In this document: positions 1 to 13,591 of the stretch, in pieces
Layout of the letters: every line of letters starts with the position of its first letter
Position numbering within the stretch: the stretch's first letter is position 1
NCBI RefSeq assembly: GCF_002443255.2
Contig: NW_019211457.1
Location: 16,478,374 to 16,542,373 of the forward strand
DNA length: 64,000 nt
Direction of reading: 5' to 3'
Source of the DNA: Varroa destructor
Taxonomy: Eukaryota > Arthropoda > Arachnida > Mesostigmata > Varroidae
Translations under genes and position numbers: made by a program
Notes under the pieces: generated by a model
Databases searched by the model: none
What the model saw: the letters and a program-made list of their open reading frames with translations, nothing else
What the model was told of the DNA's origin: nothing

Positions 1-1482
1 AGCGATATGACCAACTCGTTTTCCTTTGGCAGCCCACTTCGCCCGGACAGCTTGCTCGTTGCAGCTGTTCTGCTACATCAAATCCATGACTTGACCCATT
101 CGGCCTGATCAGTATAACCTTCGTGAATTTTCCCAACCATCAGTACCGCAAGTAGACATATATTCGTGGAACATATCTGTCGTTCTGTCCATTTTCCTGG
201 TGGCACTTCTACCTACAACCTGAATATCGAACAACTCACGAGTTTCACGAGCTCATGAAATGTTCGTCGCCCCTTCTGCGCCATCCACTTCACACAATCC
301 ACATAAGCCATATATTTTCACCTTGGTCTTTAGCCGTCGGCCAGTACGACGACGACTAGCCAGTGTCCATCGCATCAACTAGCAAGTCTGTTCCGATTTT
401 CCGCAGACGCGGTGACCATGCACTCCGTCCCTATTGTCACCCTTCGAACTCTTCTCAGCTCGTTGGGAGATCTCGACCCCTTCGAAAAAACCAAAGACCA
501 CTTCCCCTCCCCCTTAACTAGCTCAGCGCAACCCCCCACGGAGTCGTTAGTCTCATTTACTTCGTCTTGTCGGACGCGTTCTGCGCGCGTTCACGAGGAC
601 GAAAGCTCTTTAAAGCCGGCGCTGATATCCAGAGTTGTATCTCTGTCGTCCTGCGTTTGTCTCTCTCCCTCTCCCTGGCTCACTATCTCGATATCGCAGC
701 TCGCTTGGTCCTGGACTTTTTTTTTGTTTTGCACGCCGCCGCGTCGCGCAAATGCGCGCTTTTTCAATTTTTATGTGGTGGCAATTTCGAATAACTCACA
801 TTCACATAGGCACGCATACACAGCCACACTTCGAGATAGACGTACACGGACCTGGCTATTCAGATGGACAGACACTTAGACCCAGAAACACAGAGAAGTC
901 GGGCTCGAGTTCCGACCTCTGCGACCCGCTGTCCTAGCTTCGGGGCCGCTGGTGATACCATTCACTTTTCATGCGTACACTCTCTTTTTCCTTTTAGGTT
1001 TTCCTTAATTTTAGCTCGTTCTTTGTCCCTTTTTGCCGCTCCAGGGACGAATTTCTATCAGGAATTGTAACAAGTAACTGCTGCAATGATTCTGCTACAG
1101 CAGTTGTCACTGTTGATCAAACGACAAGGCAGTCGAAGGAGAAGTGTAGCACAACACACATCGACAGGAAAAAGAGAGCATTCGTCCTAGTTTGAGTTAG
1201 GCTTATCGATGTTCTTTACCGCTGGTTGCGGCAGCGGTAGTCCACTCAGGACCGGTGCAGTGGTCCTGACTAGTTACAACGCGCGGGTCGCGCTATCGTG
1301 TAGGCCATAGGGCCATCGTCAAAAAGGGAAGTTCAAAGAAGAAGTCTGGGGTGAGTGAGTTCGTGCGTTTGCTTGCTGATGCCGATATCACCGATGTGTT
1401 TTTCGTAGTTACGATATAAATCTCTCTAAATGCGGCTGGTCGACATGCGCGTCTCAAGCGGTGCTTAGTTCTGAATCGCGGA
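1..1482. other. No recognisable gene; upstream noncoding stretch
   Basis: I see no conserved protein here. Stop-free stretches of 70-155 codons near 412-937 overlap in several frames, have no splice support and are pyrimidine- or arginine-rich, so I treat them as chance. A strong donor-like GTGAGTG begins at 1351 after GTCTGGG and could end a 5' untranslated exon of a plus-strand gene continuing at 1.5 kb. That is inference. Confidence 0.4.
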
Positions 1483-1624
1483 ATGGCCTCGCTGATCGTT
1501 GTATTCATCCAGCCGCTGCTGTTGCTGGACCCAAGTGTCGTCAACGAAGATACAAAGGTGGTCCGAGTAATGAAATTCATCGAGAGCAACGAGACGCATT
1601 ACGTGCAGCTGGTGGCGACAATAG
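1483..1624 (+). CDS. Candidate coding exon, possible start of a DH (RhoGEF) domain
   Basis: The frame is open from about 1417 and ends at a good donor, ATAG followed by GTGAGC at 1625, in phase 1. Possible acceptors are the AG at 1467-1468 and the CAG at 1510-1512; an ATG lies at 1483. Codons look natural. The C-terminal part reads KVVRVMKFIESNETHYVQLV and then ATI. Its E-x-x-Y-V core, followed by a hydrophobic stretch and preceded by a basic/hydrophobic helix, resembles conserved region 1 of Dbl-homology domains. By memory the ECT2/Pebble type, with Y-V-x-x-L-A-T-I, is closest. DH domains activate Rho-family GTPases. I found no second DH segment downstream, so the identification rests on about 20 residues. 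It may be a chance open frame. Confidence 0.3.
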
Positions 1625-4600
1625 GTGAGCGCAGTACCTGTCTGCTCAACTTTAATGGATGTTAATTAGGGATCGATCTAAATACTGGTTTCCCTTTTTT
1701 TTTTTCTGATATTTCTGGGATATGCATTTACTGTAAAATTTTTACATTGCCGAGTGAGTATTTAAAAACTTGATCGGAAAATAGCTGCTGAAAATCTGCA
1801 GTGGAGACAGCAAGCTACGCTAAGCTTCTTTCGGCCGTGTTGCAGTTATCAAAGATAGCAGCAGGTAGACGTTATTAAATTCGTTTTACCTTCGTAAAAA
1901 AGACAACTTATAAAGGGCTGCCCACTGCCAAGTTTACTATTCAGGGTAGATACTTTTAAGTGAGACGTCTGTATATATGTAATTCCTTGATTTATGCTGA
2001 TGGTCTGTTTTCAAATAGGATACACATACTTCAAAGGATACCTATGCTCTTCACGGCTAGGTTTTTTAGACAAAGATTAGCTCTTTTTGTCTGTTCCGAT
2101 TAGCAAGAACGTATCATAACTGAGTGAACCGTTGACCATTTACCATATACGTAGCGTCCATACGACAATCCATTCAACACTGTTTGCTACAGCAGACAGA
2201 ACCGTTATGAGCACCAAAATCCAAGGTTTCCTTAATTAGATTGGTTTTTTTTTTACCTACGCTAACAAACAACTATATTCCTAGCTTCAACACTAGCAGA
2301 AGTTCAATTAAATCAGTAAGATCACATATAATTTCTAATAAGATAATAATTTATAAAAGACTTAAACGTCCTTTTTATGAATTTCTAAATTCATTTTTAA
2401 TGTAGCCTAGTTAGGAATGCCATTATAGATTTTGATGATTACTCATTATTCCGAATAATTCAATTGTTTCTATTTAACGGCGGCTCAATGAGAGCTCTGT
2501 CAGCGGCCGCCAATCTGGAGTGGCTGTCGTCATCGGGGTACTAGGCAGCACCGATAGCTATCACTAAGTGCTTCGATAAGCTGATCCGAGGCACAAATAT
2601 CGGACAGAAGCCAATTTCGACCGTTGCACGTACTGTATATTGTGGGAACGAACTTTCAGAAATCATGAACTGAAGTCAGTCAACGACACGTTCCAGCCTG
2701 GCTAACGTTCAGGCCCGACGCTATCCGACGACGTCTGCGGATTGTTCTGTGCGACTCGAGTCTTTTTTTTTGTTAGGCAAACACCTACTGGATGCGGAAA
2801 TCGATGATTAAGCTGTAACAGGCTCATCTAGTCGAGAACCGTAGCTGATTTATACACCATATTATACTACTTTATCCACCCGACGTGTGAGGGTCACTCG
2901 CCAAGGTCGATGTGAATTTTTGAGCGAATCACACTGACTGCTGGGTTAAGTTTTTGAAGCCCCTCTTCAAGTAGATTCGTCCACTTCAATGATTCAATTA
3001 TACACCATCGGATAATGCCGATTCGAGCAAGGTAACTTTATATATCGATGCTTGTCAGAGCGCATGAGGTACCTCACAAATCCATGATTACTAGGGGGGT
3101 CGAGAACATAGTATGGCATACAGATTACCTGGCCATCTTTATTTACTAGTTTCGATTCTATCTCACGATATGTCACTCGCTATGGTTCATAAGAAGAAGA
3201 TACATGTACTTACAGAACTAAAAAAAGAAAAAAAGAAATTCTCCCGAGTCTCGTAACTATTCGAATAACAGTACAAACGAAAATTGCAACGGCACGCTTC
3301 TGATGTGTATACAATGATTTAACGGAAATTCAAAGCGAATATCTTGCTTCGTTGGGTTTTTGGGCGTGTGCTTCCGTCCCGATCTTTAGCATCAAAAAAC
3401 AGAAAGAAGTGAGGTGCTATCGATCGGTGGCTAACAACGTGTGCGTCCTGCTGACCCATCTTAAATCTCAGACACCAGGGATTATCCGCAATGGTAGCGA
3501 CATCGGATGCGTTCGCAAGCGCGCGTCACAGCGCCAAAAACTGATGGTGCCTTGAAATGGCCTCAGGGATCATTTTTTTGCGAGAATTTTCTCTCTATGA
3601 AATACTGCCTAGACACGCTTGTTGTGAACTAACTACATAATTTTTTTTGAAATTTTCTGCAGTCCAGTGCTACATGCTTCCTGGGTTGCCCTATACCAGT
3701 AGAAAGTACTATGCTTGTAACTTACATATTATCGGTAAAGGCTGAATGGAAATTTACCATATATGAGGCACGTTCCTTTGAGGTTTTTGTCATTAGCTAC
3801 GGTCTCCTCTTTGATTCCAGCACAACGGAGCTTCTAGGACGGCCGCAGTAGCGGCGGCAGACTCGCATTGATTCAGCATGTTGCCAATATAAAATATGAT
3901 TCAGTCACGATGAGTTTATCTTCCTTGCACTCCCCGCCGAGATATCGTGCAAGCGGCGAAGAAATCCGACCGCAGTCATCTAGCAATCTAAATTGTAGAT
4001 GAGAATATAAACTACGGGAGTGAGTAATGTGCTACTGCTTTCTAGATATAGCTGGACGCTTGGAGAAAATGCAACAGCAAACAAAAAAAAAAAAGAATAA
4101 TTTAACTCGTGATCCGTGCGACATTGAGCTGAGCCTTGTATGTTACCAAAGATTAAAGTTGGTCCAAGTTGGACGTTGGGAGCATAACAGGTCAGCATGG
4201 AAGGTAGCGAAACCTCGACAAGATTATATGGACACCGATATAAAGTGACTGATGTAGTCAAAGAATGCAAGGAAAGAAGCGAAAAATCAAAAAAACTGCT
4301 GCGGCTAGCTCGAATCGTTTTTACCAACAAGGTACGAAAACGGCCTGGTATAGACCCGCTACTTGGGTTTAAGGCCCTGTGGCAACAGGAGAGGGCCAAG
4401 AAGATATAATATGCGAAGAGATAAAGAGTACGCATAATAGAAGAAGTATAAGCTTTATCTCGTAGATCGTGACGTTAATTCTATATCTGCGAACAGCGAC
4501 TCGCGTCCTCGCACTATCCTTTTCAGAACAGTAGTGGAAGCTATCGTAAGCCGTTCCGAGCCGTAGCATAAGCGTATATGGTATCAGCTAGAGAACGAGA

Positions 4601-7600
4601 GATGACAGATAGCCATCTTCGACAATGGTGTCCGTAGTTCACAAGGCCAAGTTCGCTGTTATTATTAGCACGTTGTTCCTACACTGTGTCAACGTACCTT
4701 AGTAAATAGAGTTAGTTTGCGTAACTTGGCAGGGTTTGAGGGGATTTTACACAACTATGAAAATCGACGAACTTCACTTTGTTCATGCATTTTTCTACTT
4801 GTACATAAAAAAAACTTCCCTGCTCTACCCCTAATAGACTTCTTCTAAACCTCCGTACGACCACTGTCCACACGACTGCCAGCGGTTCGACCGCCCACGC
4901 AGAACTAGCAAGATCTATCGCTCGTGTTCTGTTATGTTTCATTAGATTAAAAAGAGCTAGTGGCCTCTTTTTAGAGGGGGTTGGTTAAGCTCATCGTTTA
5001 ACTGGCGTTTATGGGATGGATTCGATCTTCGAACACCGGCCATTGACTACATGCTAACTTATAGCCCACGATGTCCACTTGCCTACGCCCAAATGCTCAA
5101 ATAATACATGCGCCACTGAAGGGAAGATAGGCCAAAAATGATGGACAACTAGAGGAAGATAATGAACACTGACGATTTAAACCAAAGTTAAACACAAATG
5201 CAGCAATCGAATTTAACCAGAGAGCTCTTGTAGGAAACCGAACTACATACGTATACCCCCGCCTACTACCGTTCATCTATCGCCCTTCTAAGATAAGTCC
5301 TACACGAGGTGCTCCGTGAAACCCAACGAGTTGTATTGAAGGCGCGCCTCTAACGCCTAGCGCGCCTAACAATTGTTCTAACTCATCGAGAGGCGTTTCC
5401 GTCTGCTGTAATAAAACAAAAAACATCACAAGAGGGAGAGGAGGTTAACGAATGTACAACATACACTACCACAATGCTTTCAACCGTCTGCACTAAACTG
5501 AAAATACGTGATCAGGCGACGGAAATGCGGCGAAACGTTGTTGACAAAGCGAAGCTTTCTTCTAGACAATGGTACTGTACAAGATGCTGGATTATTCGAA
5601 ACACCTTGTGCAAAACGGTTTGTACAGTAGATTCGAAGCAATGGCTGAAGTTGCTGTTGAGCATGAGGGTAAGCCAAACATTGCGCTTCGACTGTGAAGT
5701 GTGCTATTGCCATTAATGGTAAAAGGTTAATGTAGTTGTTGATAAAGGCGATGATGCACAATGCTGACCATGGGAAGCGGCCGGGTTACACTGAACTGTT
5801 CCAGATCATCGTCAACTACGCAAGACATTCAGATGAATCGATTTCTTGATGGTTTGCCTCAGCAGGCGTAAACACTCTAACGTGTGTAGCATGGAGTTTT
5901 TCAAGCATTTGATAGAAGAACTCGACGATATATGTACATTACCTGAATGGGAAACCAACGTTTGATTTTTCTATCCAAGTGATAACATATAATAATAATC
6001 ATGTGCTCTTGTCAATCGACACTTGTTTATTTATTGATTGATATATACCGCCTCAAAAATGGCTCTAACGACTCTTATCGCTTCTTAAAACAGTGCCGTG
6101 ACAAGGACGTAATTGAGAAGGCAGTTAATATAAAAGAGATCCTTATGGGCTTCACTAATGATCTAAAGTGGGGGAGATACGGTTTTTTCATAGGTCTCTC
6201 TTGTATGCCAATATCAAATTTGCTATTTTAACGACAATCGATAGTTTCTAAAAATGGTCTTGTGATTTGGAAAGTTAGGACCAGTTTCAGCCTGAGATGT
6301 GAAAGGTAACGGGTGAATGGTAGCACAAAGACGCCTGATCAGTAATGGAAGTACGGGATACTTGACACAACCGGGGAACAAGAGGTCTGTTAGGAAGGTC
6401 GTACGAGTGATACCGGAATATCCGAACTGAGATAACCAAATACTCAAAGCGAGGTCAACGAATAATTAAACTTATGTGATCGAGCTGCTAAAACAGGGTA
6501 ACTTATCGAAGTAACAAAATTACTCGAAGTGCACAGTGGGCTCACGTGAGCAAGGTCGTAGAATAGCTGGTACGAATTCGGGCTTGAGGCTCAGCTATGA
6601 ACTCGCTTCAAACTAGAAAGACAAAGTAGCATTTTGTGATGTAGCAATGTAGGACACGAGTGATAAGGATCGATGGACATCACGCGTTGGAAAGCTGCTC
6701 TTCGCCACACAGGTCGAGCCGTTGCAAGGACCTAATTCCGGATTTTATTATTATTCTGTTATATATAATTGCAATAGTAATCAACTGAACAATTCACCTT
6801 ATTGCACTAAACAATCAGGACTTCATAATAGCAATACATTTTATTGTTTATTATTAATATCAACGTGGTTCATTGTTGTCACCTAACTTAAGAAAGATTT
6901 AGAATACTAAGTGTAGGGTTCCTCCAACGGTATACGTATCGTATAGTAAATGCTTATGGAAAACATCTCGTAGGACTCTTCTAGATCTTGTTCTATGCCG
7001 CGTAGTCCTGCTTACATAAGTAGAGTCTGTAAGTGCACCCTGCTTGTGTAAGACCTTTTACTTAGTTTAAATTAATGCTAGCTTTTGACCTATGTCGAAT
7101 ACCAATATCTTATAAGCATGTTCCGATCTGACGAAGCGGCTTTACGATACAAATATTTGTAGACAGTATTTCATAACCGGTGCAGTTGAGAGCAGGTCTT
7201 TTCCTGACCTTTTAGATTCAAGGTCGAAACGCCTGCCTTTATGATTATAGAAGAGCTTCTTTGTAAGACGTCAAAATAGCCTGTATCGGGCTCATAGAAA
7301 AATTATATTTGACACAAATGTTGACCATAAGGCGACAAGTTCTAGCCTGTATAATGTATCATTTAAATAGATTTAAAAACGAAGCTAATTTCGAGGACCT
7401 TGAACCTTTGCTAGTTCCTGATCTTATTTGTCCATTAGATCTGAAACTTGCTATGCTTCCCCTCTAAACTCTTTTAGGCGTATGGCACAAGTTATATTCT
7501 CTTTGACTTTATTAATATTACCTTTATATGTGATTAAATCGTATCACGGAAGGAGGCCGTATACCTTAGAAAAGTTGTACAATTCGCTTGCGAAGTGCGT

Positions 7601-7973
7601 GGTCGCACGCTCTCCTTGCTAGTCAATGCTACCCTTAGGCATGTGGAATTTTAACAAGCTAGAATATGTCGACGCGCTCTGTCGTCGAACATCTTTACTG
7701 TCACTACATCTCCTTTACTACGTCAGCATATCGTCAATACTTTTGTTGTGAAGTGATTTACCCTTGCGCTGCGGGATGGTCATCCTCTTCGATTGATCAG
7801 CAGAGCCCCCCTGTGGGTCAGTCCTCTAAAATTTACCGCATCCAACTTGAATGGAAGCCGTTTGTGCACGTTGCTAGACTCCTCGTATCAAGAGCTTCAG
7901 ATGGCCTTGGAATCGAAATACAATTTCACTCCCCACTCTGCTGCCTCGACGAGTTCAGTATTGTCGTCTGCAG
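1625..7973. other. AT-leaning noncoding stretch, no recognised gene
   Basis: This looks intronic or intergenic, with short poly-T and poly-A runs and no long conserved frame. Two stretches are faintly coding-like: 3663-3849 (stop-free after a good TTTTCTGCAG acceptor) and 4197-4409 (70 codons, lysine-rich, with a donor-like GTACGA inside). Neither gives a recognisable protein. Frames near 5474-5761 are open on both strands and look like chance. Confidence 0.4.
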
Positions 7974-8063
7974 CCATCGCAATCCGATGAGCCCTACTAC
8001 CAGCTACAGGATAGTGTCGCTGGACCAATGCCGCAACGACCTATCACGATGACCGTGTCCTAA
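7974..8063 (+). CDS. Candidate terminal coding exon, hypothetical protein
   Basis: A pyrimidine-rich tract ending in CTGCAG at 7968-7973 is followed by 29 in-frame codons and a TAA at 8061-8063. The peptide begins PSQSDEPYYQLQD and ends MPQRPITMTVS. It is rich in Gln, Pro and Ser, like a disordered C-terminal tail. An alternative acceptor TTCAG lies about 16 bases upstream. Overlapping frames at 7666-8052 are open but have no splice support. I do not recognise the protein, and a short exon of this kind can occur by chance. Confidence 0.18.
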   Translation, partial: PSQSDEPYYQLQDSVAGPMPQRPITMTVS

Positions 8064-10366
8064 ACTCGAGATGACATTAAATTTCAACCAACCAGCCAAA
8101 GTTTTTCCAACATACGATACAGCATAGCTTGAGCGATTGGACCAGTACAATTCTTCATCGTAGTTGACGTATGGCAGACTCTTTGGATTGTCTCTTGACT
8201 TGTCATTCGCAGACCGGTACGTAGGGAATAATACTAAAAATTGTAAGAATTGAACTAGAGAGATAATGAGTTTAGTTACGTGTCCCTGTTAGTAAAGGTT
8301 ACACATAGAAAGAGTCTCCTAGGGAATCGTTGGAGAAACGCACTGTCATCGAATCAGGTTGGCCGCTGGGTTCCTGACGCCTCTTCCTGAGAAATTTCAC
8401 TAAGAAGTCAGCGTATGTAGCCGACAATAGCAGTGACAAAATCCAGAACGTTGATGTATCGGTACCATGAACATTTCGCATTCAATATAGATCTTGGCCG
8501 CGTTGAAATGGTATGCTGTTTCTTTTGTTTGACATATTCGCCCCGCGTAACACAATATCGTGCCCAGAATGCGGAATGAATACAGTCCTTTGCCCCATTA
8601 GCAATACGCAGTATATCATTATTGTTAACTATCACTAATAATATGTGCGCTCTAAATCCGAAATAACCAAAGATCTCAACGTACCACTATTCTCCTTATC
8701 ATTTGACCAGTATTGAAGACAATTCTGTAAGTGATCTCATTTGCTTTATATTTGTTTATTTATCTTTCACAGACAATTACACTGATAGCGTACGTACCAC
8801 CTAGCAGACGTCGCACATATACAAAAAATCCATATAGGATAGACAACTTCTGCCTTTCCGACAACCTGCAACCCTATCTAAGACTGTACCATACTCTACT
8901 TTGATAAGATGTAGCTTTATCAGGCTTATTTCCTTTACTCAAATGTTTAGCTCGCCCCGGCTTAACTTCATCTTCTTTGTCGCACTCATTCCGCTCCACA
9001 AACGTCTCAAATACGGTAAGGCACATTGCACGCAGCACTTCGTTGCCCTTCGCAATGTGCAATCGTGTCTCTACGGTCACAGGCCGCATTACCTCATTCA
9101 ACTGCCTGTTGTCCCCTTTCCGCTGGCTATTGCCATATCCAAGGCTGTTTATAGCCCATGGCGTGGCTAACTGTCTTTGCTGACACAGTGGGCCACATCG
9201 CTAGTGAGTAGCAGCGGGTGGTGACTGCGGCTGCTACGCAGACGACGACTGTCTCTCGTATAAAATTTGCACTTTACAGCCTCTCGGATGAAGTGTGATT
9301 GAGGAGCAGACGACGAAGAAGAGCCCAAATAAAAGTGGTCCACAAGAGGGAAAGAGAGGGAGAGGGGAATGAGAAATGAGAAAGTGAGTGATCGCTCAAG
9401 AGACAAGCGGGTAAGGCAAAGCAGGAGCTGGGTTTCACACTCTCATAAAGACTAAGATGTCGAGGACAAGGATGAGAGTGACAGCGATTGTAGTCATGAT
9501 CTTGATCGTTGACAAGATTAGTCCTAGAGTAGGACGTTAAGCATACAGGATCGGCTTGATTGGGATGTGAGTTGGTAACAATTGTACACTGGAAGGAGAA
9601 CAAATTGGTTTAAAATTGATCTTTGTAACCAGTAACTGCCTGATGACCGAATCCTCGCTGCAATATATGTACAATTAAAAAAGAAGGAGATTCAACAAAG
9701 TGAGATGAAATAGAAATGAAGATATATCCTATGTGTTCATTTGCGACTAAAATTTACTATTTTTAATAATTGAGATATTGTTTAGACTAACCCTGTGCAA
9801 ACTTGTAGAGCCGTTCATGTCTCGCCGTTTAGTCAACGTCGGTGACATGTTTTTTTTTTTTATAGTAGTTGTTATTTTTGCGTTTGCTATGTAAACTATT
9901 AGGCGTTACTTCACACGAGTCTTGATTGAGTTCTTTTCGAACAGATCTATGGAAACAATATGCCATCGTTGGCATTTACCAAGGTTGACATTCAAGTTAG
10001 CGATGGCCGCACGTTGATAGTCATTATAGCAATACACACAAAGAACTCTGTGTTAGACTGTTCACTAAGGTTCGAGCCATTTACTATATGCGTACGTACG
10101 TACGATGACTGAAGAATAGGCATTCTCTTGAAAATGGTTTTTCCAAGCCCTTCTATCAAGCATAGTGCACTTTCGGGACTCTATCGTGCTCTATGTGCTC
10201 TTACGTGCAGTTAACTTGTTTGCAAATACAGTCACTGCTGTGGTGCCCTGAGAATAGCTCGCACTTAAAGGAGTTGTTAGAGTTGGTTTATCGCCTTCAC
10301 CCACCGACACAAACAAGAGCTACCGTCGGCTTTTTCACAACAACCTAAGCACCATCCGGTCAACCA

Positions 10367-10386
10367 GCTGCTGCTGCTGCTGCTGC
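10367..10386. repeat. CTG/CAG microsatellite
   Basis: About seven uninterrupted GCT units, followed by imperfect GCTTCTTCT. It is a simple trinucleotide repeat and I see no coding context that would make it a polyglutamine or polyleucine tract. Confidence 0.9.
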
Positions 10387-10644
10387 TTCTTCTATTAGCG
10401 CTATCGCTGTTAGTACGACGGTCGCAGTCGACAATCCCTTTTTCCTATGGGGCGATGCGCGTTCTCAGCCCAACCTGTTTCAGGATTCTATGTCGTTTTG
10501 TTCTCAATGCCCCACCAAGCGCTCGTCTGCGGCAGCTGAACTGTCGGCTTCCCGACCTGGCAGACGGGTGTATTGGAGTTGGGCTTTTGCTCCAAATATC
10601 CCACGCTCAAGGTATGCCACTTTACGGGGCAGTTTGCCTACCTA

Positions 10645-10663
10645 CCCCCCCCCCCCCCCCCCC
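10645..10663. repeat. Poly-C run of 19
   Basis: An uninterrupted run of 19 C. It makes the overlapping open frames at 10455-10789 read as proline runs, which is why I do not call them genes. Length is likely polymorphic or a sequencing compromise. Confidence 0.9.
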
Positions 10664-13591
10664 GCTTTACTTTTGTCCGCACTCTTTTGCTGTCCCCTTA
10701 TTTCTATAGACGGGGCATCCCTTAGAGCGGTCGTTAGCTTCCAAAGTAGGCTCTCGCTTCTTCAGGTTGCCCCTACACAACAGAAATAGCACATTGAACG
10801 GACAGTCACAACGGCATCAGCAGCTGAGGTCGCAACACAGCACGCATCGAGCTTACTCGTTGCTACGCGGCTTCTGCTTACCACCAACCTTTCGGTCTCA
10901 AGTCATCAACTACTAAATACCCTGACCTGACGTTAGGGTGTTGGTATGGGGTTTGGCAACGGCGGTAGAGGCATCAATCGCGGTGGAAACGAAGGCGCTA
11001 GCGGCTTAACCCCTTCCCCCAAGTATTTGCCCCGGTGTAGCGGTCGTCTTTGTAAAAAGAGAAAAGAGACGGACATGGGTTACCGTTGGAGTTGCTGTTA
11101 CTGCAAAAGCTTGCCCGCCCCTTGTAATGCTCAGGCGGCTGCAGTAATTGGACCAATAGTGCTGGCTTTCGTTGTAGCAGTAGTATAGTGATGGCCGATA
11201 GGGCAATGAGTTGCCTGCGAGGTCCACGCAGCGGGCATCTGTCCACCCATAGCTACTGGCACTATTAAGATCCTGGTGATGGCAAAGATTCAAGTTTACC
11301 CAGGTCAGAACGCAAAAAAGAAACGGTTAAATTTGCCCATTTCTGGGTGTGTGAATCAGCGGTGCGTTAAGATTGATTACTTTGTCAAAGAGAACTGATA
11401 ACCGACTATGAAAAAGGCTACCGCCTATACACGTATCGATATTTCCGTAAAAAGGTTTGTGATGTAACTATTTGGATGTTGAACTAAGATTGTCGTTGAT
11501 TTTCGTATGTTGAATTGATACAGTTTTCCATAGGCGTACGGCAGGGGATGACGACACGAACCTAATATCAAGCAAAATCCGAATTTGTGGGTTGATGGGG
11601 CTGCTTTTGTGGGGTCGCAGGAAGGTCGTAATAGGCTGGGACCGTCGGTTGTTGCACTGAACGATCGGTTGAATGGTCCCATTAAAGAGTCGCTTCGACG
11701 TGGCCAAACAACCCTTCTCGTCTTCACCTTTCGCCCTTTAATTACCAATAGTCACCCCGTACTCCGTTTCTGAACCGACCTGCAAAGCTCATTCTAAGCC
11801 TTAGCTCTAATGGTGCGTTCCTTTCTGATAGCCTACCTCCTAACAAATGCGATGGGACCTTTGTGGCGGGAATACGAACGGAAGATTTCCTTTTTCCACC
11901 GTTTATTTAAATAGTTACATTGTTTGTTACAGGAACATGTTCTGTTAAATTTCAGTTAGAAATTTGAAAGTAGTTTATGGGAATATGATTACTCAAAGAA
12001 AAAAAGTATCAAATTTGAATTCTTTACGATAGAAATGATTTTCATTTAAGAATTATCATCTTGACAGCGTGAACAGGAACAAAAGCACAGGAAGTTCATG
12101 CCTTTTGTTCCAAGCGAACGTAAAACCTTTAAATATTTAGACGATGATCATCTGTTGCTTTTTTTTTTCTCTATAGATAGAACCATGTTTTGATTTAATC
12201 TTTTATTTTAATTTTTATTTAATTTATTTTAGTTTAATTTAATAAGGACCATGGTGCACAAAGGTCAAATCATAAAAAGAAAGGGACAACCTATTCGACA
12301 TTTTTAAGGGGACGCTGAAAAAATAACAACAAAAGTTGATGCTCTGATGCGTTTCGTTTATATGCTCATTTTATACAACGTGAAACTGAACAGATTTTAG
12401 GATAACAATAATAAATCTTGTAAATAATTATGGTACATTAAATACTGCCAAAATGAATTTATGGGTCTGACTGAATTTAGGCAAGACCAAATGGGCACAG
12501 TCGTACCCGAAATTTTATGATCACAACTATAAATCCATCGTTGTTACAAAAAGAGGCATTAAAACAAATGGGTCCGGGTCAATACGTCAAATAAAAGTCG
12601 AATTTTACAGCCAATAATTTTCTCGTAAGCTAAAACCATATGGAGACTGGACAAAAATTATGTTGTTTACAGCGCGGGGAGGGGTAGGCCGTGTTGTAAG
12701 TGTTCGTTCGTAGGACAGTTACGTTACCTACAATTATAACGATTGGTAGCAAAAAGCATTTGTCGCTAACATAGGTCGACTGTGGAGGTACTACTCCGAG
12801 AGTGAATGGTCTCTCCGGGAATATCCGAGGGCAGATTTTCGGATGAAATTTCCGGATGAAGTTCCGGCGTACGAAGTGCGTTAAGAGTAATTCTGAAGGA
12901 GGCCAAATTGTCAGAGAAAATAGTTGGATATAAACAAGAAAAGGATAACAATTGCCCGAAGAGGACGAAAGACAACGATCTGTACGTCTCAGATTGATTG
13001 CCCTAGAAGTGTTATATAAGTGTGAGTAACAGTTGATTAGATAATAGGTTGAGTTGAAAAAACACTTATAAGAAGTGCTCGTTCGAAAATCGAATACTAG
13101 CTGATAGCATGAAGAACAGTTAGCGCGAGATTCTAAGAATCACATGCGTACTTCTCATTACCGAGTTTATACTCATCTGTCAGCTTACTTTCATTGGAGA
13201 TACATATGGACGCTAGAGAGAATTATCTATTAAAAAATATGCCAGTGGTGCGTGCTCTACTAGGCATATTATAGCTTCAATATAATAACACGGCTGTATT
13301 GAATATTTGCAGGGCAAACGCGTTCCGGTTTTCGTACGCTGCCATTTCCTTGAAGATAATGTATACTTTATTTGCACAGATAAGCACACAATAACGATAG
13401 TGGAAGTTTTAAGAGTGATAATTAAAATTCTAACGGTAGTTTAACACACGCGAACAATTAATAATACCAGTATTAGATTTACCATTGCAGTATTAGATTA
13501 GACCATTTGATTAGTTGAGGTGGCCGTGTAGCGTGCACCTTATATTTTTGGGTGTTCTGGGCATCGCTGCAAAAATCAGAGTCAGGCCTGA

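Larger units (their letters stand above)
8064..13591. other. Noncoding stretch with simple repeats
   Basis: I recognise no gene. Overlapping frames around 8.9-9.6 kb and 10.4-11.3 kb are open on both strands and partly composed of low-complexity sequence (purine-rich 9290-9480; CTG and poly-C near 10.4-10.7 kb). From about 11.9 to 12.7 kb the DNA is strongly AT-rich, with a TTTAATTT-like block at about 12170-12245. A TACG repeat sits at 10091-10104. Confidence 0.4.

Noticed and set aside
3651..3849. 66-codon stop-free frame after a good acceptor
   Set aside because: Length is ordinary for this window and the peptide is not recognisable; the donor inside would leave several readings.
9229..9258. 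Y-A-D-D-D-C-L in a plus-strand frame, like the RT catalytic box
   Set aside because: Two stops lie just upstream and no other RT motif surrounds it; the GAC repetition explains it.
10455..10789. Proline-rich frames of 84 and 99 codons
   Set aside because: The proline run comes from a 19-C homopolymer and the frames overlap each other.
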